DNA from: Candidatus Obscuribacterales bacterium
Lineage (GTDB): Bacteria > Cyanobacteriota > Vampirovibrionia > Obscuribacterales > Obscuribacteraceae
Length of the DNA stretch: 61,236 nt
Direction: 5' to 3'
Assembly: GCA_019745415.1 (NCBI GenBank)
Contig: JAIETF010000062.1
Coordinates: 1-61,236, forward strand
Shown: positions 18,577-28,814 of the stretch, piece after piece
Layout: each line of letters opens with the position of its first letter
Numbering within the stretch: position 1 is the first letter of the stretch
Notes under the pieces: model-generated
Databases searched by the model: none
Told to the model about the DNA's origin: nothing
Seen by the model: the letters and a program-made list of their open reading frames with translations, nothing else
Position numbers and translations under genes: made by a program

Positions 18577-18614
18577 TAGATAAGTAATAGCTCGAATAAG
18601 GCGCATAGATAAAA

Positions 18615-20777
18615 ATGTCTACAGGCTCACAAGAAGCAGCCCGCACCAGCGGCGGACAGGGAGAATTCGGTCCGGGTGCCTTGATTGGGGGCTCTTACCG
18701 CCTTATAAATTTTATCGGCGCCGGCGCCATGGGCGATGTCTACAAAGCCAAGCATGAAATGATGCCTCGCGAATACGCCCTCAAAATTCTCAATGAAAAT
18801 CAAGTCACTGAAAATGCCTGGCGCCGCTTCCAGCTAGAGGCTCAGGCTATCGCTAAGCTGAATCATAAAAGCATAGTTTCGATTCACAACTTTGGTATTC
18901 ACAACGGCAGCAAGCCATTCTACGTGATGGAATTGCTCGAGGGGGAATCGCTCTTCGACCGACTGAACCGCTGCGAATTTCTCAAAGAGGCAGAAGCGCT
19001 GCCCATCTTCATCGAGCTTTGCGATGCCTTCGGCTATGCCCACAAACAAGGCATTATTCACCGCGATATCAAGCCGCAAAATATCATCTTGCTCCACAAG
19101 CCAGAATTGGGCAGCGCCATAAGAATTGTCGATTTCGGTATTGCCAAACTGGCACAGACCGCAGATCCCCAAAATCAAAATCTCACCCGCATGGGCGAAG
19201 TGTTCGGATCACCTTTCTACATGAGCCCTGAACAGACAATGGGACAGAGAGTCGACAGTCGCTCCGATATTTATTCACTGGGCTGCACTCTCTACGAAAC
19301 TCTTGTTTCTATGCCGCCTTTGCGAGGTCGCAATTCAACAGAGACAATGATCTTGCATCAAACCAAGATACCGCCAGCTCTGAAAGAAGCCTCAGACGCC
19401 CAAACATTCTCAGACGGTATCGAATATGTGGTTGCAAAAATGCTTGCCAAAGCTCCATCTGATCGTTACCAAACCATGGAAGCGGTGAAGCACGACCTAG
19501 AGCTTCTGCAGCAAGGAAAAGACCTGAACACGGTGAGCTATTATGCAGCTCCATCGCCGCGGCGCAGCACTCAGAGAATTGAAGCGCAAGTGGAAGAGCG
19601 TGGTAACTTGCGCGAAGAACTGAGCGAGTCTAGTCAGTACACTGTGCCGCCCAGTGGTAATAAGTTGTTGCCGGTGTTCATAATAACTGGAATAGTTTTG
19701 ACTTTCGCTGCAGTCGGATTTATAGGCTACAACTATCTCATTTCTAGCCAAACAAAAACGACGCCCAAACTTCCTCAAATCAATATCTCAGAATATGGAG
19801 AGGCGATGCCTGCAGCGCCGAATCCTCTCAATGACGAATCAAAGTTAGTGATTTCCAAATCAGATCCCTCAAGTTATCTCAAGAAGCCCTTTCCATTTGC
19901 CAAAACTGTTGATTCAGGGGGAAAGAGACTAAGGGCATTTTCCTTTCCTAAAGACCTAGACTTTGGCTACTTAAAAACAAAAGAAAACATGGACAGGACC
20001 AGGGGTTCAGCGGGACAGACTGCTGAATCAAATCCCCGATTTGAGTTCACCGACCATGTAATTCTCACACCCAGCAAAGCACTGATCGCCAATCCAGAGT
20101 TTTTAACAGGCTTTAGAAGTGGCGACATCTATGCAGTAGCTTTCTCCACCGACTTCCAGATCAAAAATGGACTTAGTCACTTTAGCAAGATTCCAGGACT
20201 TAGCGCTCTCATACTTGTGAGATACGCCGATGAGGGTGCTGAGAGCGTGAAGACGCTTAGAGACTTCTCCTCGATAAGGGAGCTATGGATCAGTGAGAGC
20301 AGGTTAAACCTAAGCACACTGAGCAGCTCAGATCTTCCACAATCGCTTGAGTTGCTTGCAATTTCAAATCCAGCTAAAGATTTCATACTCTTCCCAACCA
20401 AAATTCTGCCGGGAAAGAACCTGAAGCAGCTCAATTTTGTTGGTCTAGATTTCACCAGGCAAGACTTCAAAAATTTTGGTCAAATCAAGACTCTTGAGGA
20501 CCTAGAGATATCTAATAGCAGAGCCATCATGACAGGCGCTGAGATTCGGGAACTTGCCAATCTAAAGCAGCTGAAAAGGCTGACCCTAAGCCGCTCTCAA
20601 CTAACGAGCGATGCAGAGAAAGAACTGGCTAAATTCAAGCAGCTCAAAAGCCTGACAGTAAGAAGCAAACAGATCACAGCTGAACTTTACGCGAGCGCTA
20701 GAAAAGCCGGCTTCAGCATAATTAAGGAAGACGAGCCAGAACCCGAACCCGTTCAACTACCAGCAATGAATTTCTAG
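18615..20777 (+). CDS. Membrane-anchored Ser/Thr protein kinase with leucine-rich C-terminal part
   Basis: The protein has 720 residues. The kinase domain (about 25-300) has all key residues: glycine loop IGAGAMGDVY (34-43), K57 in YALKIL, HRDIKPQN (149-156), DFG (173-175) and an APE-like MSPEQ. A single membrane segment follows at about 352-376, and the outer part carries leucine-rich-like repeats (LRDFSSIRELWISESRLNLSTL, TLEDLEISNS, LKQLKRLTLSRSQL). Such an outer domain would bind a ligand or the envelope and signal inward. It is downstream of the lipoprotein gene. It lacks PASTA repeats, so it is not a PknB-type cell-wall sensor. Confidence 0.93.
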   Translation: MSTGSQEAARTSGGQGEFGPGALIGGSYRLINFIGAGAMGDVYKAKHEMMPREYALKILNENQVTENAWRRFQLEAQAIAKLNHKSIVSIHNFGIHNGSKPFYVMELLEGESLFDRLNRCEFLKEAEALPIFIELCDAFGYAHKQGIIHRDIKPQNIILLHKPELGSAIRIVDFGIAKLAQTADPQNQNLTRMGEVFGSPFYMSPEQTMGQRVDSRSDIYSLGCTLYETLVSMPPLRGRNSTETMILHQTKIPPALKEASDAQTFSDGIEYVVAKMLAKAPSDRYQTMEAVKHDLELLQQGKDLNTVSYYAAPSPRRSTQRIEAQVEERGNLREELSESSQYTVPPSGNKLLPVFIITGIVLTFAAVGFIGYNYLISSQTKTTPKLPQINISEYGEAMPAAPNPLNDESKLVISKSDPSSYLKKPFPFAKTVDSGGKRLRAFSFPKDLDFGYLKTKENMDRTRGSAGQTAESNPRFEFTDHVILTPSKALIANPEFLTGFRSGDIYAVAFSTDFQIKNGLSHFSKIPGLSALILVRYADEGAESVKTLRDFSSIRELWISESRLNLSTLSSSDLPQSLELLAISNPAKDFILFPTKILPGKNLKQLNFVGLDFTRQDFKNFGQIKTLEDLEISNSRAIMTGAEIRELANLKQLKRLTLSRSQLTSDAEKELAKFKQLKSLTVRSKQITAELYASARKAGFSIIKEDEPEPEPVQLPAMNF

Positions 20778-20943
20778 TTTTGAACCAAGCAATTGCAGGC
20801 ATTTGCTGGCATATGCGAAAGCTTGCCGGGAAACAAACCTTCAACTCCTCAGCCTGACAACTCCAAAACCACAAAGACTAATCTATGATCTCCTCTCAAC
20901 CGGTATTGTCCGTTTAGAATCAACACCCTAGAGAGGAAGCAAG

Positions 20944-21339
20944 ATGGTAACTCTGGAAGATGCCCGCCGCATTATTGCCGCCGCCGAAAAGAAAGCAGTC
21001 GAAATTGGTCAACCAATGAATATCGCCGTGGCTGATTGCGGCGGCAACCTGGTCGCCCATGTGCGCATGGACGGAGCCTGGCTTGGCAGCATCGATATCT
21101 CAATCAAAAAAGCCTATACATCGAGAGCCTTCGACATCTCCACCAAAGACTTGGCGACGCATAGCCAATCAGGCGGACAGTTCTTCGGTATCAACGCCTC
21201 GAATGACGGCAAGATCATGATTTTTGCCGGCGGAGTGCCGCTCAAGAAAGATGGCAAAGTAGTCGGCGCTGTAGGCGTTTCAGGTGGAAGCGGCGAGCAG
21301 GATCACGCCGTAGCGGAAGCCGGCGCAGCCGCCTACTAA
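20944..21339 (+). CDS. GlcG/HbpS-like (DUF336) small protein
   Basis: This 131-residue protein matches the GlcG/HbpS fold throughout: an N-terminal helix (LEDARRIIAAAEKKA), MNIAVADCGGNLVAHVRMDGA, a helix with KKAYTSRAF, and the final GGVPLKKDGKVVGAVGVSGGSGEQDHAVAEAGA. Members bind haem or small molecules, or are cofactor-like partners of oxidative enzymes. No export signal is visible. A GAGGAAG ribosome site precedes the ATG. It ends only 4 bases before the asparagine-synthetase-like gene, so it belongs to the following operon and may serve that pathway. Confidence 0.88.
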   Translation: MVTLEDARRIIAAAEKKAVEIGQPMNIAVADCGGNLVAHVRMDGAWLGSIDISIKKAYTSRAFDISTKDLATHSQSGGQFFGINASNDGKIMIFAGGVPLKKDGKVVGAVGVSGGSGEQDHAVAEAGAAAY

Positions 21340-21343
21340 GCGC

Positions 21344-23293
21344 ATGTGCGGCATATTCGCCGTCATCGATCTCAGTCCCGAACCTAAAGTAGGCTCGGCT
21401 AGAGCTATACACGGCGCGGAGGTGCTAAGTGCCCTTCGCGCCATGAGCCATAGAGGACCGGACGGACAGAAATACTGGCTTTCAGACGACGGCAGACTGG
21501 CACTCGGTCACGCCCGACTGGCTATCATCGCCGTAGCAGACGGCGACCAACCTCTAAGCTCAAGCGATGACTCAATCAAACTCGTTCTAAACGGCGAACT
21601 CTACAATCACAAGCAAGAACTAGCGCGGCTGAAAGCCCGCGGTCACCACCCCAAGAGCAGCTCAGATAGTGAGCTTGCCATTTATCACTATATAGAATCA
21701 GGCTTGCACTTTTTCAATGCGCTGAGAGGCGAATTTGCCGGCTGCCTCTATGACTCAAACAAAAACCGCCTGCTTGCTTTTCGCGACCGCTTCGGTATAA
21801 AGCCACTCTGCTACACGGTCTTCAACAACAAGCTTTATATTGCCTCTGAAGCGAAAGCCCTCTTCGCCGCCGGTGTGCCTGCTGAGATTGATGAAGAGAG
21901 CGTCTTCCATACCCTTAACATGCAATATACGCTGCCGAACCGCACCATTTTCAAGAATATCAAGCAGCTAGAGCCGGGTTCGGCTCTCATGGTCGAAAAC
22001 GGCACAATCAGACACTTTAGCTATTTCGATCTCAACTATCCGCCGGCGCAAACACCAAAACCTTTGACAGTGAAAGAAGAGCAAGAGCTTATTCGGCAGT
22101 TTAGAGACCTGCTGGAAGAAGCAGTGAAACTGCGCCTGGAAGCAGAGTTTCCGGTGGTGTGCCATCTTTCGGGCGGACTTGATTCAGCTTCGGTTTTGGC
22201 ACTGGCTGCCAAACATAGCCAAGCACCGATGAACGCCTTTACTGTTTCTTTTGCCGAAGAAGGCTATGACGAGCTCTCCATCGCCAAAGAAATGGCGCAG
22301 CACTGCGGCGCCACACTACATACGGTACCGGTTTCAAACTTCGATTTAGTAAAAAACCTAGAAGACGCCTGCTATCTTTCTGAGGGGCTGGCGGTGAATG
22401 GGCATCTCAGCGCCAAGCATTTACTGAACAAAGCCATCCACCAGGCTGGTTTTCGCGTATCACTCACCGGCGAAGGCTCAGACGAAGTCTTGCTCGGCTA
22501 TCCGCACTTGCGCAGCGATTTGCTTTTGAGCAGCGAGGATAATCAAGAACAACAGAAAAAAGAAAAACTGGAAAAGCTGCATGCTGAAAACCCCATGTCG
22601 CAGGGCATCATGCTCGCGCAGGGTGAAAGCCTATCGCTTGAGGCGGTAGAGAAAGCCTTGGGTTTCTTGCCTGCCTACCTTAAGGCTAAGGGCACGATGG
22701 GATACAAACTTCTAGCCATGACCGAGCCTACTTTTCTGGAGCAATTCAACAAAACAGACGCCTATAAGGCGCTGATGGAGCACGTTCCACTTTCACAACT
22801 GCACGGCAAGGCACCGCTCTATCAATCACTCTATCTGTGGAGCAAGACCGCGCTGGCAGGCTATATTCTGCGCACATTGGGAGACGGCGTCGAGATGGGA
22901 CAATCACTCGAGGGTCGGCTGCCTTTTCTAGACAACAAACTCTTCGACTTCCTGCGCGATCTGCCCATATCTATAAAAATCAAGGGTGAAACCGAAAAAT
23001 ATATTCTTAAAGAAGCCCTGAAAAACGACCTCACCGAAACAATCTATAAGCGCCACAAGCATCCCTTTGTCGCCCCACCGGTTAGCCGCTTTGCAGATCA
23101 AAAGACTTTGCACTTCATTAAAGAACGCATTTCTGATCATAGCTTCAAGTCATTGAAATTCTTTGACCAAAAGAAACTGCTGCAATTGCTGGCCAATCTG
23201 GACAGCCTCTCAAACGAAGAAAGAGCGGCTCAAGACCCTGTCTTCATGATGGCGCTTTCTTATCAAGCAATCTATTCGAGGTTCAAACTATGA
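21344..23293 (+). CDS. asnB: Asparagine synthetase (glutamine-hydrolysing) family
   Basis: The protein has 649 residues. The start is fixed because MCGIFAVID exposes the N-terminal nucleophile Cys2. The N-terminal Ntn glutaminase domain (to about 220) is followed by the ATP-dependent synthetase domain with the pyrophosphatase loop HLSGGLDSASV (about 272-282) and SLTGEGSDEVLLGYP. The reaction is amide transfer from glutamine to an adenylated carboxylate. Within a cluster that contains an adenylation-reductase enzyme, it may amidate a pathway intermediate rather than serve housekeeping asparagine synthesis. It is coupled on both sides: 4 bases after the GlcG-like gene, and overlapping the next start as ATGA. 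Confidence 0.93.
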   Translation: MCGIFAVIDLSPEPKVGSARAIHGAEVLSALRAMSHRGPDGQKYWLSDDGRLALGHARLAIIAVADGDQPLSSSDDSIKLVLNGELYNHKQELARLKARGHHPKSSSDSELAIYHYIESGLHFFNALRGEFAGCLYDSNKNRLLAFRDRFGIKPLCYTVFNNKLYIASEAKALFAAGVPAEIDEESVFHTLNMQYTLPNRTIFKNIKQLEPGSALMVENGTIRHFSYFDLNYPPAQTPKPLTVKEEQELIRQFRDLLEEAVKLRLEAEFPVVCHLSGGLDSASVLALAAKHSQAPMNAFTVSFAEEGYDELSIAKEMAQHCGATLHTVPVSNFDLVKNLEDACYLSEGLAVNGHLSAKHLLNKAIHQAGFRVSLTGEGSDEVLLGYPHLRSDLLLSSEDNQEQQKKEKLEKLHAENPMSQGIMLAQGESLSLEAVEKALGFLPAYLKAKGTMGYKLLAMTEPTFLEQFNKTDAYKALMEHVPLSQLHGKAPLYQSLYLWSKTALAGYILRTLGDGVEMGQSLEGRLPFLDNKLFDFLRDLPISIKIKGETEKYILKEALKNDLTETIYKRHKHPFVAPPVSRFADQKTLHFIKERISDHSFKSLKFFDQKKLLQLLANLDSLSNEERAAQDPVFMMALSYQAIYSRFKL

Positions 23294-24099
23294 AAGACCC
23301 GAAAGACATCTCTGAGACCTCAAAATCTTCAGACAAATGGTGGCTTTCTTTCTACCAAGACACACCATTTATAGACTATCTCGATACCACTCATGGTGAA
23401 GACAAAGAAGACATTTTAAACTTCATATATAATCATTGCTCGCTGGACCGCAGCAACAAAGCGGCAACCAGAATATTTGATCAGTGTTGTGGGGTAGCTT
23501 CAATTAGCTTGCCGCTTGCAAAAGATGGCTTCAAGGTCTATGCCGCCGATATCTGCTCGCAGTTTATCAAAGAAGCAGAAAGGCGGGCGGAGATGCATAA
23601 ACTGAAAGAAAATCTCAGCTTAGAATTAGCAGATGCCACAATTTATCTTCCGCCCGAGAAAGTGGATTTAGCCTTAAATCTATATACCAGCTTCGGCTAT
23701 GCAGATCATCAAACCAATTTGAAGATGCTGAAAAGAGCCCATCAATCGCTCAAACCAAAAGGGATTTTCCTTCTGGACTTCCCTAACTTCCATTTAGTAT
23801 TGTCCAACTTCAGAAAGCATATTGTCAGAGAGATTTCTGCCAGTGATGGACCAATTACTGTAGTTAGAGAGGCGCACTTATCGCCTTTAGAAGGTAGACT
23901 TAAACAGACTTGGACCTTTATCGACAAAGACGGCAAGCGCGCGAAACAAGAAAGCAGCCTGGCTATCTATCTCCCCGACAGACTGATGGAAATACTCAAA
24001 GAAGTTGGCTTCAGCGAGTTCACCGTATTTGGTGATTTCAAAACAGCCTCCGCCTACCAAATCGACTCGCCTCGCCTGATTATTCAAGCAAGGGCATAA
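23290..24099 (+). CDS. Class I SAM-dependent methyltransferase
   Basis: This 269-residue cytoplasmic enzyme has the Rossmann methyltransferase motifs: motif I IFDQCCGVASISLPLA (about 60-75), acidic end of strand 2 in VYAADICS, motif II LELADATIYLPPEKVDLALNLYTSFGY, and the post-motif GIFLLDFPN. The substrate could be oxygen, nitrogen or carbon on a small molecule and cannot be chosen from sequence. It overlaps asnB by 4 bases, and its stop is directly followed by the start of the adenylation-reductase gene, so it is firmly part of this operon. A GAGG ribosome site lies in the end of asnB. Confidence 0.9.
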   Translation: MKDPKDISETSKSSDKWWLSFYQDTPFIDYLDTTHGEDKEDILNFIYNHCSLDRSNKAATRIFDQCCGVASISLPLAKDGFKVYAADICSQFIKEAERRAEMHKLKENLSLELADATIYLPPEKVDLALNLYTSFGYADHQTNLKMLKRAHQSLKPKGIFLLDFPNFHLVLSNFRKHIVREISASDGPITVVREAHLSPLEGRLKQTWTFIDKDGKRAKQESSLAIYLPDRLMEILKEVGFSEFTVFGDFKTASAYQIDSPRLIIQARA

Positions 24100-24100
24100 T

Positions 24101-27100
24101 ATGCAATTCAAGAGTTTTATCGAAGAGTACGAGAAAATCATCGAACAATTCGGTGAAAGACCAGCCGTTATCGAAGAGGTCCACGAGACAAGCCATGCAA
24201 TTCTCTATAAAGAGGCGCTGACTTTGGCAGCCGCCATAAAATCAAGAGACGGCAAACTGGTGGTCTTGGCCCTGCCAAAATCATATGACTATATAAGAGC
24301 ACTGCTTGCTGTCTGGATGGCTGGCAAAGCCTTCACGCCCCTAGATGTGAATATGCCAGAAACTCGCATGAAATGCATATTGAGCGAGGTAGAAGAGTTT
24401 AATGGCAGCCAAACACTTATTATCACAAAAGAAGAAAATCAAGCCAAACTAAACAATTGCACGAGCAATTGCGTCTTTCTAACAAATTTGAACCCAGAAG
24501 AAGAAGAAGAAGAAGAAACAGCAGCAACAGGCAGTCTTCTGCATAGACCATCACCAATCGAGGCTAACGACCTTGCCTATGTAATTTTCACCTCAGGCTC
24601 AACCGGAGCCCCCAAAGGAGTGCTTGTCGAACACAAAGGTCTAGTCAATCTCCTGAACGAACAAATAAAAGCCTTCCGGCTCGATCATTTGAGCCGTTCT
24701 CTCTTCTATCTTTCAATTAGCTTCGACGCCTCCATATCTGACATCGGCACAGCCCTACTTAGCGGAGCGGCACTGGTAATCTTACCGCCGCAGAAACTAA
24801 GCCCCGAAAGACTAAACGAAACCTTCACCACCTACGGTATCACCTATATAGATATTCCACCCAGTGTTCTAAAGTTACTGAAGCCCGAAGAAAAGCCCGA
24901 AAGTCTGAACTCGATGGTAATAGGTGGCGAAGTCTGCCCAAGCGACGTAGTGCGGCAGTGGGCTCGTGCCCTGCACCTTGTTTGTGTCTATGGACCCACC
25001 GAGGCAACCATCTGTACTAGTTATACAGTCTGCGACCAAACCTGGGACAAACCGCTAATCGGCAAGCCCATTGCCAACATCAAATATCACTTAAACGAAG
25101 AGGACGCCGAGCTCTATATAAGTGGTCTAGGACTAGCCCGCGGTTATCTTTTCAGAGAGAAACTTACTGCTGAGCGCTTTATCATTGATGCAAACGGTGA
25201 GCGACTCTATGCCACAAGAGATAGAGTCGTAGCTCAAGAAGACGGCAACTTCGTCTTTTGCGGGCGCATCGACAGGCAGTTCAAACTGAGGGGAATGCTT
25301 ATAGAGCCTGAAGAAATCGAAGCTGTTCTAATGGAAAACAGCCTAGTAAAAAGAGCAGCAGTGGGCAAACGCCGCCTGGCAAATAGAGACCGAGAAATTC
25401 TTGTCGCTTATCTTGAACTGACGGCGAGCACCACCGATGTGGCGCTTACTCTGAGACAATTTCTATCAGAGCGTCTGCCGAAATGGATGCTACCCCATCG
25501 TTTCCTATTTGTAGACAAGATGCCCCAGACAGCTTCAGGTAAAGTTGATCTCGCCGCTCTCGAAAAGCTTGCTATCAATAGCCACTCTCTAAACTCTCTG
25601 GACTCTCCTAAAAGTAATAATTCGAAGCGAGGTGCAGTACTTAAAAATGGTCTGAATGATCTGCTTAAGACCTGTGCCGCTGATGTTTTGGGCTGTGACT
25701 GCTTTGGCGATGATGAAAACTTCTTCGACCTGGGCCTAGATTCGCTGAGCACAGTTGAATTGGCCGCGGCGCTTTGCCGAGTCGGCTTAGCCGTTTCGCC
25801 AGAAACTATATTTAAGCATCCTAACGTCAAGCAATTGGGGCAACACCTGCAAAACGTAAGCAGCGGAGAGGACACCGGAGAGGGCGCCGGAGCGGGCGCC
25901 GCTGCGAGCCTAGCAAACGGTGAGAGCAGCGAAAGCCTGCGCACTTTAATTGAGCAAGAACCAATCAAATCACAAATTGCCGCTATAGAAAGTCTTTTTG
26001 AAATCACGGCAGACGGCGACGGTCAAACTCTAACTAGCAGCAGTCAAGAAATTAGAACCGACCGCCAAACACTAATCACCGGCGCTGCCGGCTTTCTTGG
26101 TACATACTTGTTGGCAGAACTGCTCTCACGTGGCGATTCAAAATTCGTCGCGGTAGTTAGAGCTAAAGACAAAGACGAAGCAACAAATAAACTTTTGCGA
26201 AACGCTGAGCGTTATTCAGCCAAGTTTGGCGCACTCTTCTCCGAAGCCATTAAGAGTGGCAAGTTGGCAGTTCTATTGGGAGACATTGAGGAAGAGAGAC
26301 TGGGTCTCGATGAATCTACTTATTGGGCGCTCTGCCAAAACACTGGTCGGGTGATTCATCTAGCAGCACAGGTAAATATGGCTGCCTCGCGCCAAGAATT
26401 GATCAATGCAAATGTAATCGGCACTCTCAACATAGCCCGGTTAGCTGCCGCTACTCCAAGCAAAGAACTGCACTACTGCTCAACTCTGTCGGTTTTTGTA
26501 GCAACCGATAGAAACAGAGGCAACCTGTTGGAAAGCGATGACCTATCCTCTGAAACCATAGTTTATGGAGGCTATGCCCAGACAAAATGGCTGGCGGAAG
26601 TTATTTTGCGAAAGCTGGCTGCTAGCCAGGGACCAGCCTATACACCCCCGGCGCAAGAGAAGCTCGGTCAGGCATCGAAGCCCAAGAATAAGCTTGACCT
26701 CACTGTCTATCGCCTTGGACTAATTACCGGCGACCAAAAACAGGCAATAGCCCCGTCAAATGACTTTCTTGGACTCTTTATCAAAGGTCTGTATCTCTCC
26801 GGTATCGGCGAAGAGCACACTGGGGATGCTGCCGACGCCATATCGATGGACATAAGCCCGGTTGACTATGTGGCGACAACCATGGCTGAACTAATGGAGC
26901 ACGATCAAGAAGAGTGGACGGAGAAGTCATTACAGCCGAACCAGCCCAAGACATTCCACATTGCCAACAATACATCCTTAAGCCTCAAGAGATTGGCGCT
27001 TCTAGTTGACGAGACTAGCTCAAGCAAGCTCGGCAATGGTTCAGCCGCAGGCGAAAACAAAGCAGTGGGCCTATCTAAGGCAGATATCGACTTTAAGGCG

Positions 27101-27298
27101 ATTGCTGCGGCCAAGTTGGCGATCTGTCGACTTTATTCGCCGGACGAATTCCAAACGCTGCGTACAATGGATCTTTTTCAAGCCACCGGCGTAGATTTTG
27201 ACATGGAAAACACGCGGAGAGCCTTACCCTATCTTAGCTTTCCCCAGATATCTGACCAATTGCTGAAGAAATACATTGCAGCGGCACTAGGCGGGTAA
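24101..27298 (+). CDS. NRPS-like adenylation, carrier and thioester-reductase megaenzyme
   Basis: The protein has 1065 residues. An AMP-forming adenylation domain (about 1-500) has FTSGSTGAPKG (A3), VYGPTEATICTS (A5) and RIDRQFKLRGMLIEPEEIE (A8); the A7 YxTGD site reads LYATRDRV. A carrier domain follows with the phosphopantetheine Ser548 in LGLDSLS, then a reductase domain with TGAAGFLGTY (about 661-670) and YGGYAQTKW (about 822-830). There is no condensation domain. Such enzymes load an amino or carboxylic acid and release it reductively as aldehyde or alcohol. A Glu run (seven GAA codons, 24497-24517) interrupts the adenylation domain between A2 and A3. It is the core enzyme of this cluster. 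The acid specificity cannot be read reliably. Confidence 0.93.
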   Translation: MQFKSFIEEYEKIIEQFGERPAVIEEVHETSHAILYKEALTLAAAIKSRDGKLVVLALPKSYDYIRALLAVWMAGKAFTPLDVNMPETRMKCILSEVEEFNGSQTLIITKEENQAKLNNCTSNCVFLTNLNPEEEEEEETAATGSLLHRPSPIEANDLAYVIFTSGSTGAPKGVLVEHKGLVNLLNEQIKAFRLDHLSRSLFYLSISFDASISDIGTALLSGAALVILPPQKLSPERLNETFTTYGITYIDIPPSVLKLLKPEEKPESLNSMVIGGEVCPSDVVRQWARALHLVCVYGPTEATICTSYTVCDQTWDKPLIGKPIANIKYHLNEEDAELYISGLGLARGYLFREKLTAERFIIDANGERLYATRDRVVAQEDGNFVFCGRIDRQFKLRGMLIEPEEIEAVLMENSLVKRAAVGKRRLANRDREILVAYLELTASTTDVALTLRQFLSERLPKWMLPHRFLFVDKMPQTASGKVDLAALEKLAINSHSLNSLDSPKSNNSKRGAVLKNGLNDLLKTCAADVLGCDCFGDDENFFDLGLDSLSTVELAAALCRVGLAVSPETIFKHPNVKQLGQHLQNVSSGEDTGEGAGAGAAASLANGESSESLRTLIEQEPIKSQIAAIESLFEITADGDGQTLTSSSQEIRTDRQTLITGAAGFLGTYLLAELLSRGDSKFVAVVRAKDKDEATNKLLRNAERYSAKFGALFSEAIKSGKLAVLLGDIEEERLGLDESTYWALCQNTGRVIHLAAQVNMAASRQELINANVIGTLNIARLAAATPSKELHYCSTLSVFVATDRNRGNLLESDDLSSETIVYGGYAQTKWLAEVILRKLAASQGPAYTPPAQEKLGQASKPKNKLDLTVYRLGLITGDQKQAIAPSNDFLGLFIKGLYLSGIGEEHTGDAADAISMDISPVDYVATTMAELMEHDQEEWTEKSLQPNQPKTFHIANNTSLSLKRLALLVDETSSSKLGNGSAAGENKAVGLSKADIDFKAIAAAKLAICRLYSPDEFQTLRTMDLFQATGVDFDMENTRRALPYLSFPQISDQLLKKYIAAALGG
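24497..24517 (+). repeat. (GAA)7 trinucleotide run inside the megaenzyme gene
   Basis: Seven uninterrupted GAA units encode a glutamate run in a loop of the adenylation domain. Changes in unit number would keep the frame. Confidence 0.9.
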
Positions 27299-27337
27299 AT
27301 AAAGCTTGGGTTGAAGCGAAAGATATGCGTGGCGATT

Positions 27338-28810
27338 ATGCGTAATGATCTGACTAGCGAGAACATGCAAGATGCAGAAAAAACGCTCTTCACTCTCTCA
27401 TATGGCACTGTACCAACTACCTCTAAGCTGGCTTTAGGTTGCCTGCTTCCTTTCTTCTTAGTTCCAGTGGCCATTGCCATTTACAAGACTGTTATTGCCG
27501 GCGGCAATCCTAGAATCATTATCTTTCTTTTGATAGGCGCTACGCCTTACTTAGGCTTTATGCTTTTTATCTTGTTGCAAGCATCAAAGGCAGAAATTGC
27601 ATTAAAAGAAAATGGCATAAGCTTCTCAAAACACTGGAAAGCTGATCTGCTCGGACGGCTGGAGAGGGACTGGCATGATGTTCATTCGGTGCAAATCGTG
27701 GCCGACTCCAGCAATATGAAAAGCTTATTTGCTCAGCTGAAAGGTGAACCAGGTCTGCTGCCAAAGCTAAGAGTCGGACTGAGCCCAGATTCCAGTGCAC
27801 AGCTCTGCATCGACTTCAAATCAGGAGGCAGCGCCTTTATCAGACTCTGCCTGCTCACCAAGCAAGAACTGGAAGAGCTGATTTTTCAATTAGACAAGCG
27901 TGTAGACGCCTCGCGCTTCTCGCAAGATTATATTCGCCTGCAAAAGGCACTCTACATGGAAGAAGCAAGCAGCCATCAATTGTCTTCAATCTGGGACGAG
28001 GACCTCAATCTGCGCTATATTTCAACAAACTATGTGCCACTACAGGCAGGGGCACAATTGGCAAACTACACTGTCTTGATGGCCCTTGCCACTGGCGGTA
28101 TGTCGGCAGTCTATCTAGCTAAAGATAAACAACGCAAAGTAGTGCTGAAAGAACTAGTACTCACCCATTTATCTAGCGAAGAGCAAGCTAAAGCTAGGGA
28201 GCTATTTGACCGCGAGGCAAACTTACTGCTGAAGATCAAGCACGATCAGATTGCGGCCGTACTCGACAAAATTACTGACAACGGCAGGCACTATTTGGTT
28301 CTGGAGTATATCCCCGGTCTGACTCTGCGCCAGCATATAAAGCAAAATGGCAAAGAAAAACCAAGTGCTGCGATCAAAATCGGTCTGCAAATGGCCAATA
28401 TCCTTCAGTATCTGCACTCGCAAACGCCAGCCATTCTGCACAGAGATTTCACCCCCGACAACTTAATCATCAAAGATGACGGCTCACTTTGTCTCATAGA
28501 CTTTGGCGCCGCTAACGAATACGTAGGCAGGGTCACCGGCACAATGATAGGGAAACAGTGTTATATCGCCCCCGAACAACTGCAAGGTAAAGCCAGCCCG
28601 GCAAGCGATGTATATGCCATGGGCGCCACTCTTTTCTTCACGTTGACCGGTCAAGATCCTATTCCTTTAAGCGCTTCCAAGCCCGATCTTGAAACAGCAG
28701 AGCAAAAGTTAGCCGACTTGATTGCGAGACTAACTGCCTTTTCAGAAGAGGAACGCATAAAGACCAGCAAAGAAGCCTTCACAGCCCTAAGAGACTTGAG
28801 GTCGCTATAG
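27338..28810 (+). CDS. Membrane-associated Ser/Thr kinase-like protein (first of a tandem pair)
   Basis: From ATG 27338 the protein has 490 residues; TTG 27311 and ATG 27365 are alternatives and no ribosome site decides. Two membrane segments come near the N-terminus (LALGCLLPFFLVPVAIAIY; IIIFLLIGATPYLGFMLFIL), then about 150 residues of beta-rich cytoplasmic region, and a C-terminal kinase domain: glycine loop MALATGGMSAVY, Lys in VVLKELV, HRDFTPDN, DFGAANE and YIAPEQ. The usual Lys of HRDxKxxN is Thr; this variant occurs in bacterial kinases and is not proof of inactivity. It lies 39 bases after the megaenzyme gene and 4 before a paralogue, and may regulate the cluster. Confidence 0.85.
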   Translation: MRNDLTSENMQDAEKTLFTLSYGTVPTTSKLALGCLLPFFLVPVAIAIYKTVIAGGNPRIIIFLLIGATPYLGFMLFILLQASKAEIALKENGISFSKHWKADLLGRLERDWHDVHSVQIVADSSNMKSLFAQLKGEPGLLPKLRVGLSPDSSAQLCIDFKSGGSAFIRLCLLTKQELEELIFQLDKRVDASRFSQDYIRLQKALYMEEASSHQLSSIWDEDLNLRYISTNYVPLQAGAQLANYTVLMALATGGMSAVYLAKDKQRKVVLKELVLTHLSSEEQAKARELFDREANLLLKIKHDQIAAVLDKITDNGRHYLVLEYIPGLTLRQHIKQNGKEKPSAAIKIGLQMANILQYLHSQTPAILHRDFTPDNLIIKDDGSLCLIDFGAANEYVGRVTGTMIGKQCYIAPEQLQGKASPASDVYAMGATLFFTLTGQDPIPLSASKPDLETAEQKLADLIARLTAFSEEERIKTSKEAFTALRDLRSL

Positions 28811-28814
28811 ATAG